20,246 nucleotides of DNA from an uncultured Flavobacteriales bacterium (GTDB lineage: Bacteria; Bacteroidota; Bacteroidia; Flavobacteriales_D; Sanyastnellaceae). Where the stretch lies: contig CALKYI010000363.1 in assembly GCA_938003665.1 (NCBI GenBank), positions 1 through 20,246 on the forward strand, given 5' to 3'. The position numbers were made by a program, and so were the translations under genes. Each line of letters starts with the position of its first letter. Positions within the stretch are counted from its first letter, which is position 1. Below, piece after piece: positions 14,268 to 20,246 of this stretch. Below the pieces are notes generated by a model. That model was not told where the DNA came from. It did no database searches and saw only the letters and a program-made list of their open reading frames with translations.

Positions 14268-15359
14268 CTATTTCTTGAGGAATCCCGGGCGCACCACTTC
14301 CGCTGGAATGGCATTTTTGCGGATGCGCACATACACGGTGTTGCCCAGTTGTGCCTCCGTTCTTTGAATGTACCCCATTGCGATGCTGTGTCCCAGTGTG
14401 GGGGAACTCGTCCCGGAAGTCACCCGGCCAATGGTGTCGCCGACGGCGTTTTCGATGGTATAGCCTGTACGGGGGATGCCGCGCTCGGTGATGACCAATC
14501 CGCGAAGCACTTCCGGCGACCCGGATTCCTTCTCCGCTTGGAGCCGTTCGCTGTCGATGAACGGTTTTGTGAATTTCGTGATCCACCCCAGTCCGGCTGC
14601 AATGGGCGAGGTGGTCTCATCGATGTCATTGCCGTAAAGACAGAACCCAGCTTCCAACCGAAGGGTATCCCGAGCCCCCAAACCGCAAGGCTGCACGTTG
14701 GCCTCTATCACTGCTTGCAACACCGGTCGAGCGTCATCGTTTTTGAGGTACAGTTCGAAGCCTCCTGCCCCGGTGTATCCCGTGGCGCTGATGAGGCATG
14801 GTCGACCACAAACGGTGCCGAAATCAAAGGTGTAGTACCCCATGGCGGCAACGTCGGGTCCAGAGCTCATTGGCGCGAGTACTGCGGCTGCATCGGGCCC
14901 TTGCAGGGCAATCAAAGACCACGCATCGGATTCATCCGTCACCACGGCGTCAAAGGAATTGTGGTCGTGAATCCACTGGTAGTCTTTCAGGCGGTTGGAA
15001 GCATTCACCACCAGTATGAACTCGTCTTCCGCGATGCAATAAACCAACAGGTCATCCACGATGCCCCCTTGGCCATTGGGCATGCAGCTGTATTGGACCT
15101 TTCCCGGGGTGAGTTTACTGGCGTCATTGCTGGTGACGTGTTGAATCAGGTCCAGCGCCTGCGCACCTTTGACGCGAAACTCGCCCATGTGCGAAACGTC
15201 GAACATTCCGCAGGCCTGCCTCACCGCGTTGTGTTCAATGACGAGGCCGGCATAGGAAACGGGCATTTCGAATCCAGCGTACGGAACCATTTTGGCTCCA
15301 GCTGCTTGGTGCTCCTGATGCAAGGCGGTCGGTGTCAGTGGGGTAGATGATTGCTCCAT
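14268..15359 (-). CDS. gcvT: Glycine cleavage system T protein (aminomethyltransferase)
   Basis: A 363-aa aminomethyltransferase, the usual length. It moves the methylene group from the lipoyl-bound aminomethyl of H protein to tetrahydrofolate, releasing ammonia. GAKMVPYAGFEMPVSYAG (21-38), FDVSHMGEFRVKG, QYSCMPNGQGGIVDDLLVYC with the catalytic Asp in GIVDD, FILVVNASNR, TGYTGAGGFELY, GLGARDTLRLEAGFCLYGND and the C-terminal TSGTSSPTLGHSIAMGYI are all characteristic. The partner genes gcvH and gcvP are not in the window, so the system is split. Starts 17 nt after wbqC in the leftward run, with an ATG and a normal N-terminus. Confidence 0.96.
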   Translation of the reverse strand: MEQSSTPLTPTALHQEHQAAGAKMVPYAGFEMPVSYAGLVIEHNAVRQACGMFDVSHMGEFRVKGAQALDLIQHVTSNDASKLTPGKVQYSCMPNGQGGIVDDLLVYCIAEDEFILVVNASNRLKDYQWIHDHNSFDAVVTDESDAWSLIALQGPDAAAVLAPMSSGPDVAAMGYYTFDFGTVCGRPCLISATGYTGAGGFELYLKNDDARPVLQAVIEANVQPCGLGARDTLRLEAGFCLYGNDIDETTSPIAAGLGWITKFTKPFIDSERLQAEKESGSPEVLRGLVITERGIPRTGYTIENAVGDTIGRVTSGTSSPTLGHSIAMGYIQRTEAQLGNTVYVRIRKNAIPAEVVRPGFLKK

Positions 15360-15376
15360 GAGGCCGCGAAATTACA

Positions 15377-16000
15377 TCAAGTTCCGGGAGGTAAGGCCAA
15401 GCTATCCAGTCGATGGGATAATTCTTGCGGCCCGAGCACAAACAAGGCATCGAGCACAGTGCATCCGGAGATGAAACCATGTTGCTGCTCGAAGACCTGT
15501 GGGTAGCGTTCGAATGACCAACCATCGCCTCGAAGCGCCTTTTTGTACCGGAGGTCGTGAGCAACCGCCCCCATCGCAGGTACCGAATCAGCGGGGGGTG
15601 GATCGGTCCATCCACACGTAGCGCAGACCCATTGAATGCTCGCATCGCACCACGCTTGCAGTGATTTCGTGTGCTCACCTGGTTTGGGCAAATGCTCCAT
15701 CCATAGTGCGTGCAATTCGTCTTCGAAAAATTCGAAGAACGGACTTCCTCCGTAAGCGGTTTTCAGTGAACGCCAGGACTGCACAGGGGTTTGGTGATCA
15801 GAGAGAAACAGTTCGGAATCTGCATCCCCGTGCTGCAAGGGAAACGTAATCCGTTGAGCGCCCTGTGGTCCAGCAATGACCATCCGGTTCTGGAGGGATT
15901 GCTTCTGAAAGGTCGCACCGGCATCGATGGGTGCCCCTTGCCGCGCCAGCACCCACCAATGCAAAGGTGGAAACGGGCAGAGGGGAAGGACGCCAATCAC
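15377..16000 (-). CDS. WbqC-family protein
   Basis: A 207-aa WbqC-like protein. The N-terminal PLCPFPPLHWWVLARQGAPIDAGATFQKQSLQNRMVIAGPQGAQ follows the pattern 'FPSi.y...l......i...e.yqKqs.RNR..I...nG.q.L..Pv', where the K-Q-S-x-Q-N-R box is the best marker. SWRSLKTAYGGSPFFEFFEDEL is the second conserved block ('W...h..sI..aY..sPyFe.y..el'). WbqC is found in O-antigen gene clusters and its chemistry is unsettled. The ATG overlaps the last 4 nt of lepB (ATGA), the arrangement usual after lepB in Bacteroidota. No signal peptide. Confidence 0.85.
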   Translation of the reverse strand: MIGVLPLCPFPPLHWWVLARQGAPIDAGATFQKQSLQNRMVIAGPQGAQRITFPLQHGDADSELFLSDHQTPVQSWRSLKTAYGGSPFFEFFEDELHALWMEHLPKPGEHTKSLQAWCDASIQWVCATCGWTDPPPADSVPAMGAVAHDLRYKKALRGDGWSFERYPQVFEQQHGFISGCTVLDALFVLGPQELSHRLDSLALPPGT

Positions 16001-17580
16001 TTGACGCTCTTAAACATACGGTCCCAGCGGATTTTGCTCTCGCCATGCTGGGCTGCATTTTGTTTGGAGAACCAAACGAAAGAGGCGCGCCCAACGATGT
16101 GGGTCTCCGGAACAAAGCCCCACATGCGCGAGTCAGCAGAACGGTGCCGGTTGTCGCCCATCATCCAATAGTAGTTCAGCGCAAACGTGTACGTTGAAAC
16201 GGATTGCCCATCGATGCGGATATCGTCACCCACGACTTCGACGTCATGTCCCTCGTAGGTCGAAATGGCACGGCGGTACAGCGCGATGTTGCGGGGCGTG
16301 AGTTCGATGGTCATGCCCCGGGCGGGCAAGGTGATGGGGCCGAAATTATCCGGATCCCACGCATTGAATTCAGGGAGGTACGCATTAGGAAACATTTCCA
16401 AGCGTCCACGGCGGTAACTCAGGTCAACACGCTCGATGCTCGTTGCCATTCCGCTGTTCTCCAACTGGGTCTTTTCCTCCTCTGTCAAGGCCCAAACAGC
16501 CTCGAGGGCGCGGTTCTCCATGGAGCCGTCGATGTTGGTCAAGCCCAATCCTTTGTGGGCTCGTCGCTTTTCCATGGGCGAGGGAAAGGTGATGGTGTAT
16601 TCGTATTGAACACCGGCGGGCGGCTGCAAGGCTTCTCCGTTGATGAATAGTTGACCAGCTTCTGCAGAAATCGTCTCCCCCGGCAGAGCGACACATCGCT
16701 TTACGTAGTTCTCTGTTTTGTCTAGGGGGCGCGCTCGGATACCAAAACGCTTTTCTAAGGCGGCTCGGGCTTGCGCTTCGTACGGAGTCGGGTCGTTGAC
16801 GTAGGCTTCTACATCGCCACCAGCGCGCTTGATGGCTTCCATGCGCAGGATGGCGTAGTAATCGTGTCCGGCCCATTGCGGATCGACCACAATGGTATCG
16901 CCGTGGGGGAAGTTGAACACTACCGCGTCGTAGCGCTCGACCTCGCGAATGCCGGGAAGTCGCTTGTACGGCAAGGCAAACCACTCTGTGTAACTCGGGG
17001 TCATGGAACCTGGCAACGCATTGTGAATGAGCGGCACGGAGACAGGCGTTTGGGGCACTTTCGGACCGTAACTGGTTTTGCTTACGTAGAGGTAATCACC
17101 TACGAGCATGCTGCCTTCCATGGAGCCGGTTGGAATCATAAAAGCCTCAAACAGAAAGGTTCGAACCACGGTGGCCACCACCAGCGCCCACAAAATGCTC
17201 TCGCCCCATTCGCGACCAGTTGATTTTTTGATGTTGGTCCAGTCCCGCTTGCCGACGTACTTAAAGCCGGACCGGCTCAGGACGGGCAGGAACACCCAGG
17301 GAAGGGCTCCTTGTTTCCATTGGTCAACGGTCGATCGCTCGCCAAAGGCAATGCCCAATTCGACGTGCATGATGACCAACATGATGAGGTTGACCCCGGG
17401 GATCACCAATAGGATGAGCCAATACCACGGACGCCCAATGGCTTTCAACCACGTCCAATAGTTCAATCCTGGAATGAATCCGTGGGTCTTATTCAGCCCG
17501 GCTCGTTCGAACAAAGCGGGCAAAAAAACGATGTGCTCTAGAAGCAGAATGCCAAGTAAAATCCAGGGGATCAATTCCAT
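15997..17580 (-). CDS. lepB: Signal peptidase I, long Bacteroidota form
   Basis: A 527-aa membrane peptidase that removes signal peptides on the outer side of the inner membrane. Hydrophobic segments lie at about 3-22, 52-72 and 127-147. The catalytic Ser153 sits in FMIPTGSMEGSML (147-159), the general base Lys294 in NYVKRCVALPGE (291-302), and box E is YWMMGDNRHRSADSRMWGFVP (471-491). Proteobacterial LepB is about 320 aa; the extra length here is two N-terminal hydrophobic segments and about 170 residues inserted between Lys294 and box E, as is usual in Bacteroidota. The C-terminal FVWFSKQ is normal. Its start overlaps the DUF5683 gene by 10 nt. dapB, which commonly sits just upstream of lepB in this group, is absent. 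Confidence 0.95.
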   Translation of the reverse strand: MELIPWILLGILLLEHIVFLPALFERAGLNKTHGFIPGLNYWTWLKAIGRPWYWLILLVIPGVNLIMLVIMHVELGIAFGERSTVDQWKQGALPWVFLPVLSRSGFKYVGKRDWTNIKKSTGREWGESILWALVVATVVRTFLFEAFMIPTGSMEGSMLVGDYLYVSKTSYGPKVPQTPVSVPLIHNALPGSMTPSYTEWFALPYKRLPGIREVERYDAVVFNFPHGDTIVVDPQWAGHDYYAILRMEAIKRAGGDVEAYVNDPTPYEAQARAALEKRFGIRARPLDKTENYVKRCVALPGETISAEAGQLFINGEALQPPAGVQYEYTITFPSPMEKRRAHKGLGLTNIDGSMENRALEAVWALTEEEKTQLENSGMATSIERVDLSYRRGRLEMFPNAYLPEFNAWDPDNFGPITLPARGMTIELTPRNIALYRRAISTYEGHDVEVVGDDIRIDGQSVSTYTFALNYYWMMGDNRHRSADSRMWGFVPETHIVGRASFVWFSKQNAAQHGESKIRWDRMFKSVK

Positions 17581-18194
17581 TTCTCAATTCTTTTAACGGC
17601 TCGAGAGGCTCGGTTGGATGGCCCGAAGTTCGTGAATTTATGCCCTGTGCGGTGCCAACGTATCACAAGTCCGGGTGCGAGCAGCTGGGATGCGTGGGGC
17701 ATAGGAACAGGCCGGAGCTGCAGCGCTAAGTTTTCACTGACGTCAAAGGAAAGCAGGTTGGCGTCAACGTGCGCGTCCAAAACACTCAGAGCATGAACGC
17801 CAACGAGGGCAAACCAACTCAGGTCGCGGTTGCGCCGGTAAAAGGCTTCTTCGTTGCGTGCCGACTGGAGCTCGGTGGCGTAATTCGGGATCGTTGCTGG
17901 ATCGGCTTCTTCCAATTCAATCAGACGGGTCCGAGCGGAAGAAAGCTCGGTGCGATTGAAGTCGATGGAGCTGATGCACCAGTAGATGCCCCCCCAAACC
18001 ACAGGAGCTTTCCAATACTTGCGGTTGGCGATTTGACCAGCGCCGGGAATCAATGCGGCCATGCGCGTGATGCGTGTGATGCGCAGGTCTTCAAGGGAAT
18101 CTTGGGGAACAGCGTCAGATTGCCCCCAAAGCCAAGCCGTGGATGAAAACAAACTAAAGGCGCACGTCCAAACGGCAATCCTAAAGATTTGCAT
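17571..18194 (-). CDS. DUF5683-family exported/membrane protein
   Basis: A 207-aa protein with an N-terminal signal or anchor segment (IFRIAVWTCAFSLFSSTAWLWGQ), then RMAALIPGAGQIANRKYWKAPVVWGGIY (44-71), the block that defines DUF5683: a Pro-Gly-x-Gly-Gln helix hairpin followed by a membrane segment. A second hydrophobic stretch, LSWFALVGVHALSVLDAHVDANLL, precedes a beta-rich C-terminus. The role is unknown, but it almost always follows parB in Bacteroidota. Its ATG overlaps the parB stop (TAATG at 18196-18192) and its end overlaps lepB by 10 nt, so the three are probably translated together. Confidence 0.85.
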   Translation of the reverse strand: MQIFRIAVWTCAFSLFSSTAWLWGQSDAVPQDSLEDLRITRITRMAALIPGAGQIANRKYWKAPVVWGGIYWCISSIDFNRTELSSARTRLIELEEADPATIPNYATELQSARNEEAFYRRNRDLSWFALVGVHALSVLDAHVDANLLSFDVSENLALQLRPVPMPHASQLLAPGLVIRWHRTGHKFTNFGPSNRASRAVKRIEKWN

Positions 18195-19093
18195 TAGATA
18201 CCGAGCAGGGTAAGAAGGTTGTCCAGCTCCGTCGCATCCTTGAAGTTCAATTCGATCTTACCGCCACCTTCTTTGTCCTTTCGAAGACGAGAACGTTGAC
18301 CGTACTTCAATCGCAGGTCGGCTTGAACCTGTTGCTCATCGAAGGTGAGTACGGGCTTGGAGGTCGAACGGGAGTTGGCTTTGCTTTTGCGTACGCGGGC
18401 CAATTCCTCCACGGCACGGACGGAAAGTTGTTCTGCCACGATGCGGTCGAAGACGGTCTTTTGCCATACGGGGTCATCGATGGCGATGAGGGCACGCGCG
18501 TGGCCCATGCTGATGGTCTTGTGCCGAACCGCCAGCTGCATTTCCGCCGGTAGCTGCAACAAGCGGACGTAATTGGTGATGGTCGAACGGTTTTTGCCCA
18601 ACCGCTCGCCCAAGCTTTCGTGGGTGAGCTCACATTCATCAATCAGCCGCTTGAATGAGATGGCGATCTCGATGGCGTGCAAGTCTTCACGCTGAATGTT
18701 CTCTACCAAGGCCATTTCGAGGAGGGTCTGGTCATTGACTTCTCGGATGTAGGCAGGTACTTCCTCTAGGCCCGCCAACTGAGCGGCGCGGAATCGGCGC
18801 TCGCCGGAGATGATTTGGTATTTATCGGCACGCACCTTGTGCACCGTGATGGGCTGAATGATGCCTAGTTCGCGAATGCTTTGGGCGAGCTCCTCCAGGA
18901 GGTTGGGGTCAAACTCCCGTCGTGGCTGCTCGGGGTTGTTGTCAATCTGTGAAATGGTCAGCGAGCAAATGTTGCCGGCCATGGAGCCAATGACGGGGGG
19001 CGCGTCTTTGGGTTGTGCATCACCCGCTGTCGGGGTGGGCGCGCCTGGTAGCAAGGCGCCAAGTCCTCTTCCGAGTGCTTGTTTCTTCGACAT
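18194..19093 (-). CDS. parB: Chromosome-partitioning protein ParB (CTPase/DNA clamp)
   Basis: A 299-aa ParB/Spo0J. It loads at parS sites, spreads as a CTP-gated clamp and works with ParA in origin segregation. The N-terminal KKQALGRGLGALLPG (3-17) is the ParA-interaction peptide. The nucleotide-binding blocks are NPEQPRREF (53-61), ISGERRFRAAQLAG (95-108) and ENIQREDL (131-138). The helix-turn-helix region is about 155-180 (LTHESLGERLGKNRSTITNYVRLLQLP), followed by MGHARALIAI. A basic linker leads to the C-terminal dimer domain (about 255-299, IELNFKDATELDNLLTLLGI). It starts 14 nt after parA. I found no canonical parS in the window. Confidence 0.97.
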   Translation of the reverse strand: MSKKQALGRGLGALLPGAPTPTAGDAQPKDAPPVIGSMAGNICSLTISQIDNNPEQPRREFDPNLLEELAQSIRELGIIQPITVHKVRADKYQIISGERRFRAAQLAGLEEVPAYIREVNDQTLLEMALVENIQREDLHAIEIAISFKRLIDECELTHESLGERLGKNRSTITNYVRLLQLPAEMQLAVRHKTISMGHARALIAIDDPVWQKTVFDRIVAEQLSVRAVEELARVRKSKANSRSTSKPVLTFDEQQVQADLRLKYGQRSRLRKDKEGGGKIELNFKDATELDNLLTLLGI

Positions 19094-19107
19094 GCCGTGC
19101 GGTTCAA

Positions 19108-19917
19108 TCAGTTCGAAACGGGAATGATCTTTTCCTCGTCTGTCATCTGGGTCATCTGATTGCGCTGGAGGATCTCGCGGGCGAGGTTCAAGTAATTGAT
19201 GGAACCTTTGGAAGACGCATCGTGCATGATGATGGATTCACCGAAACTTGGGGCTTCGCCCAGACGTGTGTTGCGGTGAATGATCGTCTTCATGACCAAG
19301 TCTTGGAAGTGTGTTCGGACCTCATCAACAACTTGATTGGCCAATCGGAGGCGCGTGTCGTACATGGTCAGCAAGATGCCTTCCACTTCGAGTGCATCGT
19401 TCAGCCCGTTCTGTACAATCTTGATGGTGTTGAGCAACTTGCCCAATCCCTCGAGTGCGAAATACTCGCATTGCACCGGTATGAGAACCGCATCCGCTGC
19501 GACGAGTGAATTGATCGTGATCAAACCAAGGCTTGGCGAACAATCGATGATGATGAAATCGTAATCGTTGCGCACCGTATCCAATGCCTTTCGCAATTGG
19601 TGTTCGCGTTCTGCTTTTGAAATCAATTCGATCTCAGCACCGACGAGGTCGATGCGCGCCGGCAGCAAGTCGAGGTTGGGACTTGAAGTGGAAACAATGG
19701 AATCAGCGAGGTTGGTATCTCCAAGCAGGGCCTCGTATGTGCCCTTGTTTACAGTAGGCAAATCAATGCCCAGACCAGATGTCGCGTTGGCTTGGGGGTC
19801 TGCGTCAATCAAAAGGGTCTTGTATTCCAAAACGCCGAAGCAAGCACCCAAGTTGATTGCTGTGGTGGTTTTGCCTACACCGCCTTTTTGATTTGCTACT
19901 GCTATGACTTTTCCCAT
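19108..19917 (-). CDS. parA: Chromosome-partitioning ATPase ParA/Soj
   Basis: A 269-aa ParA of normal length with the deviant Walker A motif KGGVGKT at 11-17, including the signature Lys11. LLIDADPQANATSGLG (34-50) is box A', and FIIIDCSPSLGLITINSL is Walker B with the switch. The C-terminal part has TRLRLANQVVDEVR and NTRLGEAPSFGESI as in chromosomal ParA. It binds non-specific DNA when ATP-bound and is released by ParB. No N-terminal helix-turn-helix, so it belongs to the chromosomal class rather than the plasmid P1 type. First gene of the nine-gene leftward run; a likely promoter and palindromes lie upstream. Confidence 0.98.
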   Translation of the reverse strand: MGKVIAVANQKGGVGKTTTAINLGACFGVLEYKTLLIDADPQANATSGLGIDLPTVNKGTYEALLGDTNLADSIVSTSSPNLDLLPARIDLVGAEIELISKAEREHQLRKALDTVRNDYDFIIIDCSPSLGLITINSLVAADAVLIPVQCEYFALEGLGKLLNTIKIVQNGLNDALEVEGILLTMYDTRLRLANQVVDEVRTHFQDLVMKTIIHRNTRLGEAPSFGESIIMHDASSKGSINYLNLAREILQRNQMTQMTDEEKIIPVSN

Positions 19918-19950
19918 GACGTTCAGTTTATGCTTTGGGCTCGCAAGGAC

Positions 19951-19973
19951 CGTTCCAATTCCTCAATGGAACG
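19951..19973. repeat. Inverted repeat CGTTCCA-N9-TGGAACG in the predicted parA leader
   Basis: Perfect 7-bp arms at 19951-19957 and 19967-19973 with a 9-nt spacer, centred about 45 bp upstream of the parA ATG. It could form a small RNA hairpin in the leader or serve as a dimeric protein-binding site. No match to a named operator is claimed. Confidence 0.5.
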
Positions 19974-19980
19974 CGAAATA

Positions 19981-19996
19981 CACGCGAATTCGTGTG
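19981..19996. repeat. 16-bp near-palindrome around CGAATTCG upstream of parA
   Basis: CACGCGAATTCGTGTG has a perfect 8-bp core, CGAATTCG, and one mismatched base pair in the flanks. It lies between the predicted parA transcription start and the first inverted repeat, so two palindromic elements sit within 46 bp. It does not resemble the ParB site consensus TGTTTCACGTGAAACA. Confidence 0.5.
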
Positions 19997-20021
19997 AAAT
20001 CAGCCCCATTTCGACCCTATC

Positions 20022-20029
20022 CAAAGGTA
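20022..20029 (-). promoter_or_regulatory. Candidate -7 promoter element of the parAB operon
   Basis: On the minus strand this reads TACCTTTG, an exact match to TAnnTTTG. Transcription would start near 20016, giving a leader of roughly 98 nt before the parA ATG that contains both palindromes. A clear TTG-type -33 box is not seen; TTTTC lies about 24 nt upstream. Confidence 0.45.
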
Positions 20030-20042
20030 GATGGTTGAAAAG

Positions 20043-20082
20043 AGAAGCGCGCGAAAAGTTATTCACCGTTTCGCGCGCTTTT
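20043..20082 (-). terminator. Strong factor-independent terminator, 12-bp perfect stem
   Basis: AAGCGCGCGAAA (20045-20056) pairs perfectly with TTTCGCGCGCTT (20069-20080) across a 12-nt loop; A20043-T20082 and a G-T pair extend it. On the minus strand it is followed by CTCTTTTC, and on the plus strand by TTTTGTG, so it could work both ways. It sits 42-81 nt past the end of the leftward reading frame at the right edge and just before the parA promoter, so it most likely ends that upstream gene's transcript and insulates parAB. Confidence 0.75.
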
Positions 20083-20123
20083 GTGCAGTATGTAGGGGCG
20101 ATTAGGCGCTCCTTATGATCGTG

Positions 20124-20246
20124 CTAGAGGTCGTCAAAGCTGATGTCATCAGCGGTGCTTTCACCGTCAGTTTCTGTTGATTCCTACGCTACCGGTTCGG
20201 CTTCCTCTTTCGCTTTACGTTCCGCGATTGGATCTCGGTAGTTTCC
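20124..20246 (-). CDS. C-terminal end of an unidentified protein with in-frame amber codon
   Basis: Reading leftward from the right edge, one frame gives 20 residues (GNYRDPIAERKAKEEAEPVA), then TAG at 20186-20184, then 19 more residues (ESTETDGESTADDISFDDL) and a second TAG at 20126-20124. Composition on both sides of the first TAG is the same charged, Glu/Asp/Thr-rich type expected of a flexible acidic tail, and the terminator follows the second stop at a normal distance. That suggests the tail once ran through, and one base change (GAG or CAG to TAG) shortened it by 20 codons, or that the base is a sequencing error. The protein cannot be named from so little; the gene could instead simply end at 20184. 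Confidence 0.4.

Noticed and set aside
14349..15350. 333-codon open frame on the plus strand opposite gcvT
   Set aside because: gcvT is complete and motif-rich on the other strand; the antisense product shows no family pattern.
20059..20067. TTATTCACC, one mismatch from a DnaA box (TTATNCACA)
   Set aside because: It is a single copy in the loop region of a terminator, with no further boxes nearby.
1..20246. tRNA, rRNA, CRISPR arrays, insertion sequences, integrases or defence genes
   Set aside because: None was found by reading both strands; genes are tightly packed housekeeping genes without repeats or terminal inverted repeats.

Overview
This window looks like chromosomal DNA from a member of the Bacteroidota, probably the Flavobacteriales. 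Four things point there. Gene order parA-parB-DUF5683-(dapB)-lepB-wbqC is typical of the group. So is dnaA followed by a low-molecular-weight phosphatase and an RsmI-like methylase. Signal peptidase I is unusually long (527 aa). Several start regions carry TAnnTTTG, the -7 element of the Bacteroidota primary sigma factor. Coding is dense, with many 1-14 nt overlaps. No insertion sequence, tRNA, rRNA, CRISPR array or phage gene was seen.

Left part (1-8100): the N-terminal 419 codons of a secreted dipeptidyl-peptidase IV run leftward off the window. Divergent from it are a glycolate/D-lactate-type FAD oxidase and fabI. Then comes a decayed locus at about 3616-3927 with what looks like an aspartokinase/ThrA N-terminus broken by a stop and frameshift. 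A leftward three-gene operon follows (DUF6702 protein, a Nth-type DNA glycosylase lacking most iron-sulfur ligands, and an unassigned ATP-grasp-like protein). Rightward are nrnA (DHH phosphoesterase) and a translationally coupled FKBP-like lipoprotein, a pairing known around gldI in gliding Bacteroidota.

Middle (8071-11413): leftward dnaA, low-MW phosphotyrosine phosphatase and RsmI-like methyltransferase, with a divergent hotdog thioesterase. The 329-bp dnaA upstream region is partly AT-rich but shows no DnaA-box cluster.

Right part (11405-19917): nine leftward genes with gaps of at most about 52 nt: parA, parB, DUF5683, lepB, wbqC, gcvT, comB-like, a secreted S1/P1-type zinc enzyme, and a DUF3524/QTMAN glycosyltransferase. 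They join chromosome segregation, protein secretion, surface polysaccharide, one-carbon metabolism and tRNA modification in what may be one transcription unit. Upstream of parA lie a good -7 element, two palindromic sequences in the predicted leader, a strong 12-bp-stem terminator, and the end of an unidentified reading frame with an in-frame amber codon.

I found no wholly new multi-gene system. The best leads are the cluster-less Nth with its ATP-grasp neighbour, the degraded aspartokinase locus with a possible relic SAM-riboswitch leader, and the candidate operator region of parAB.
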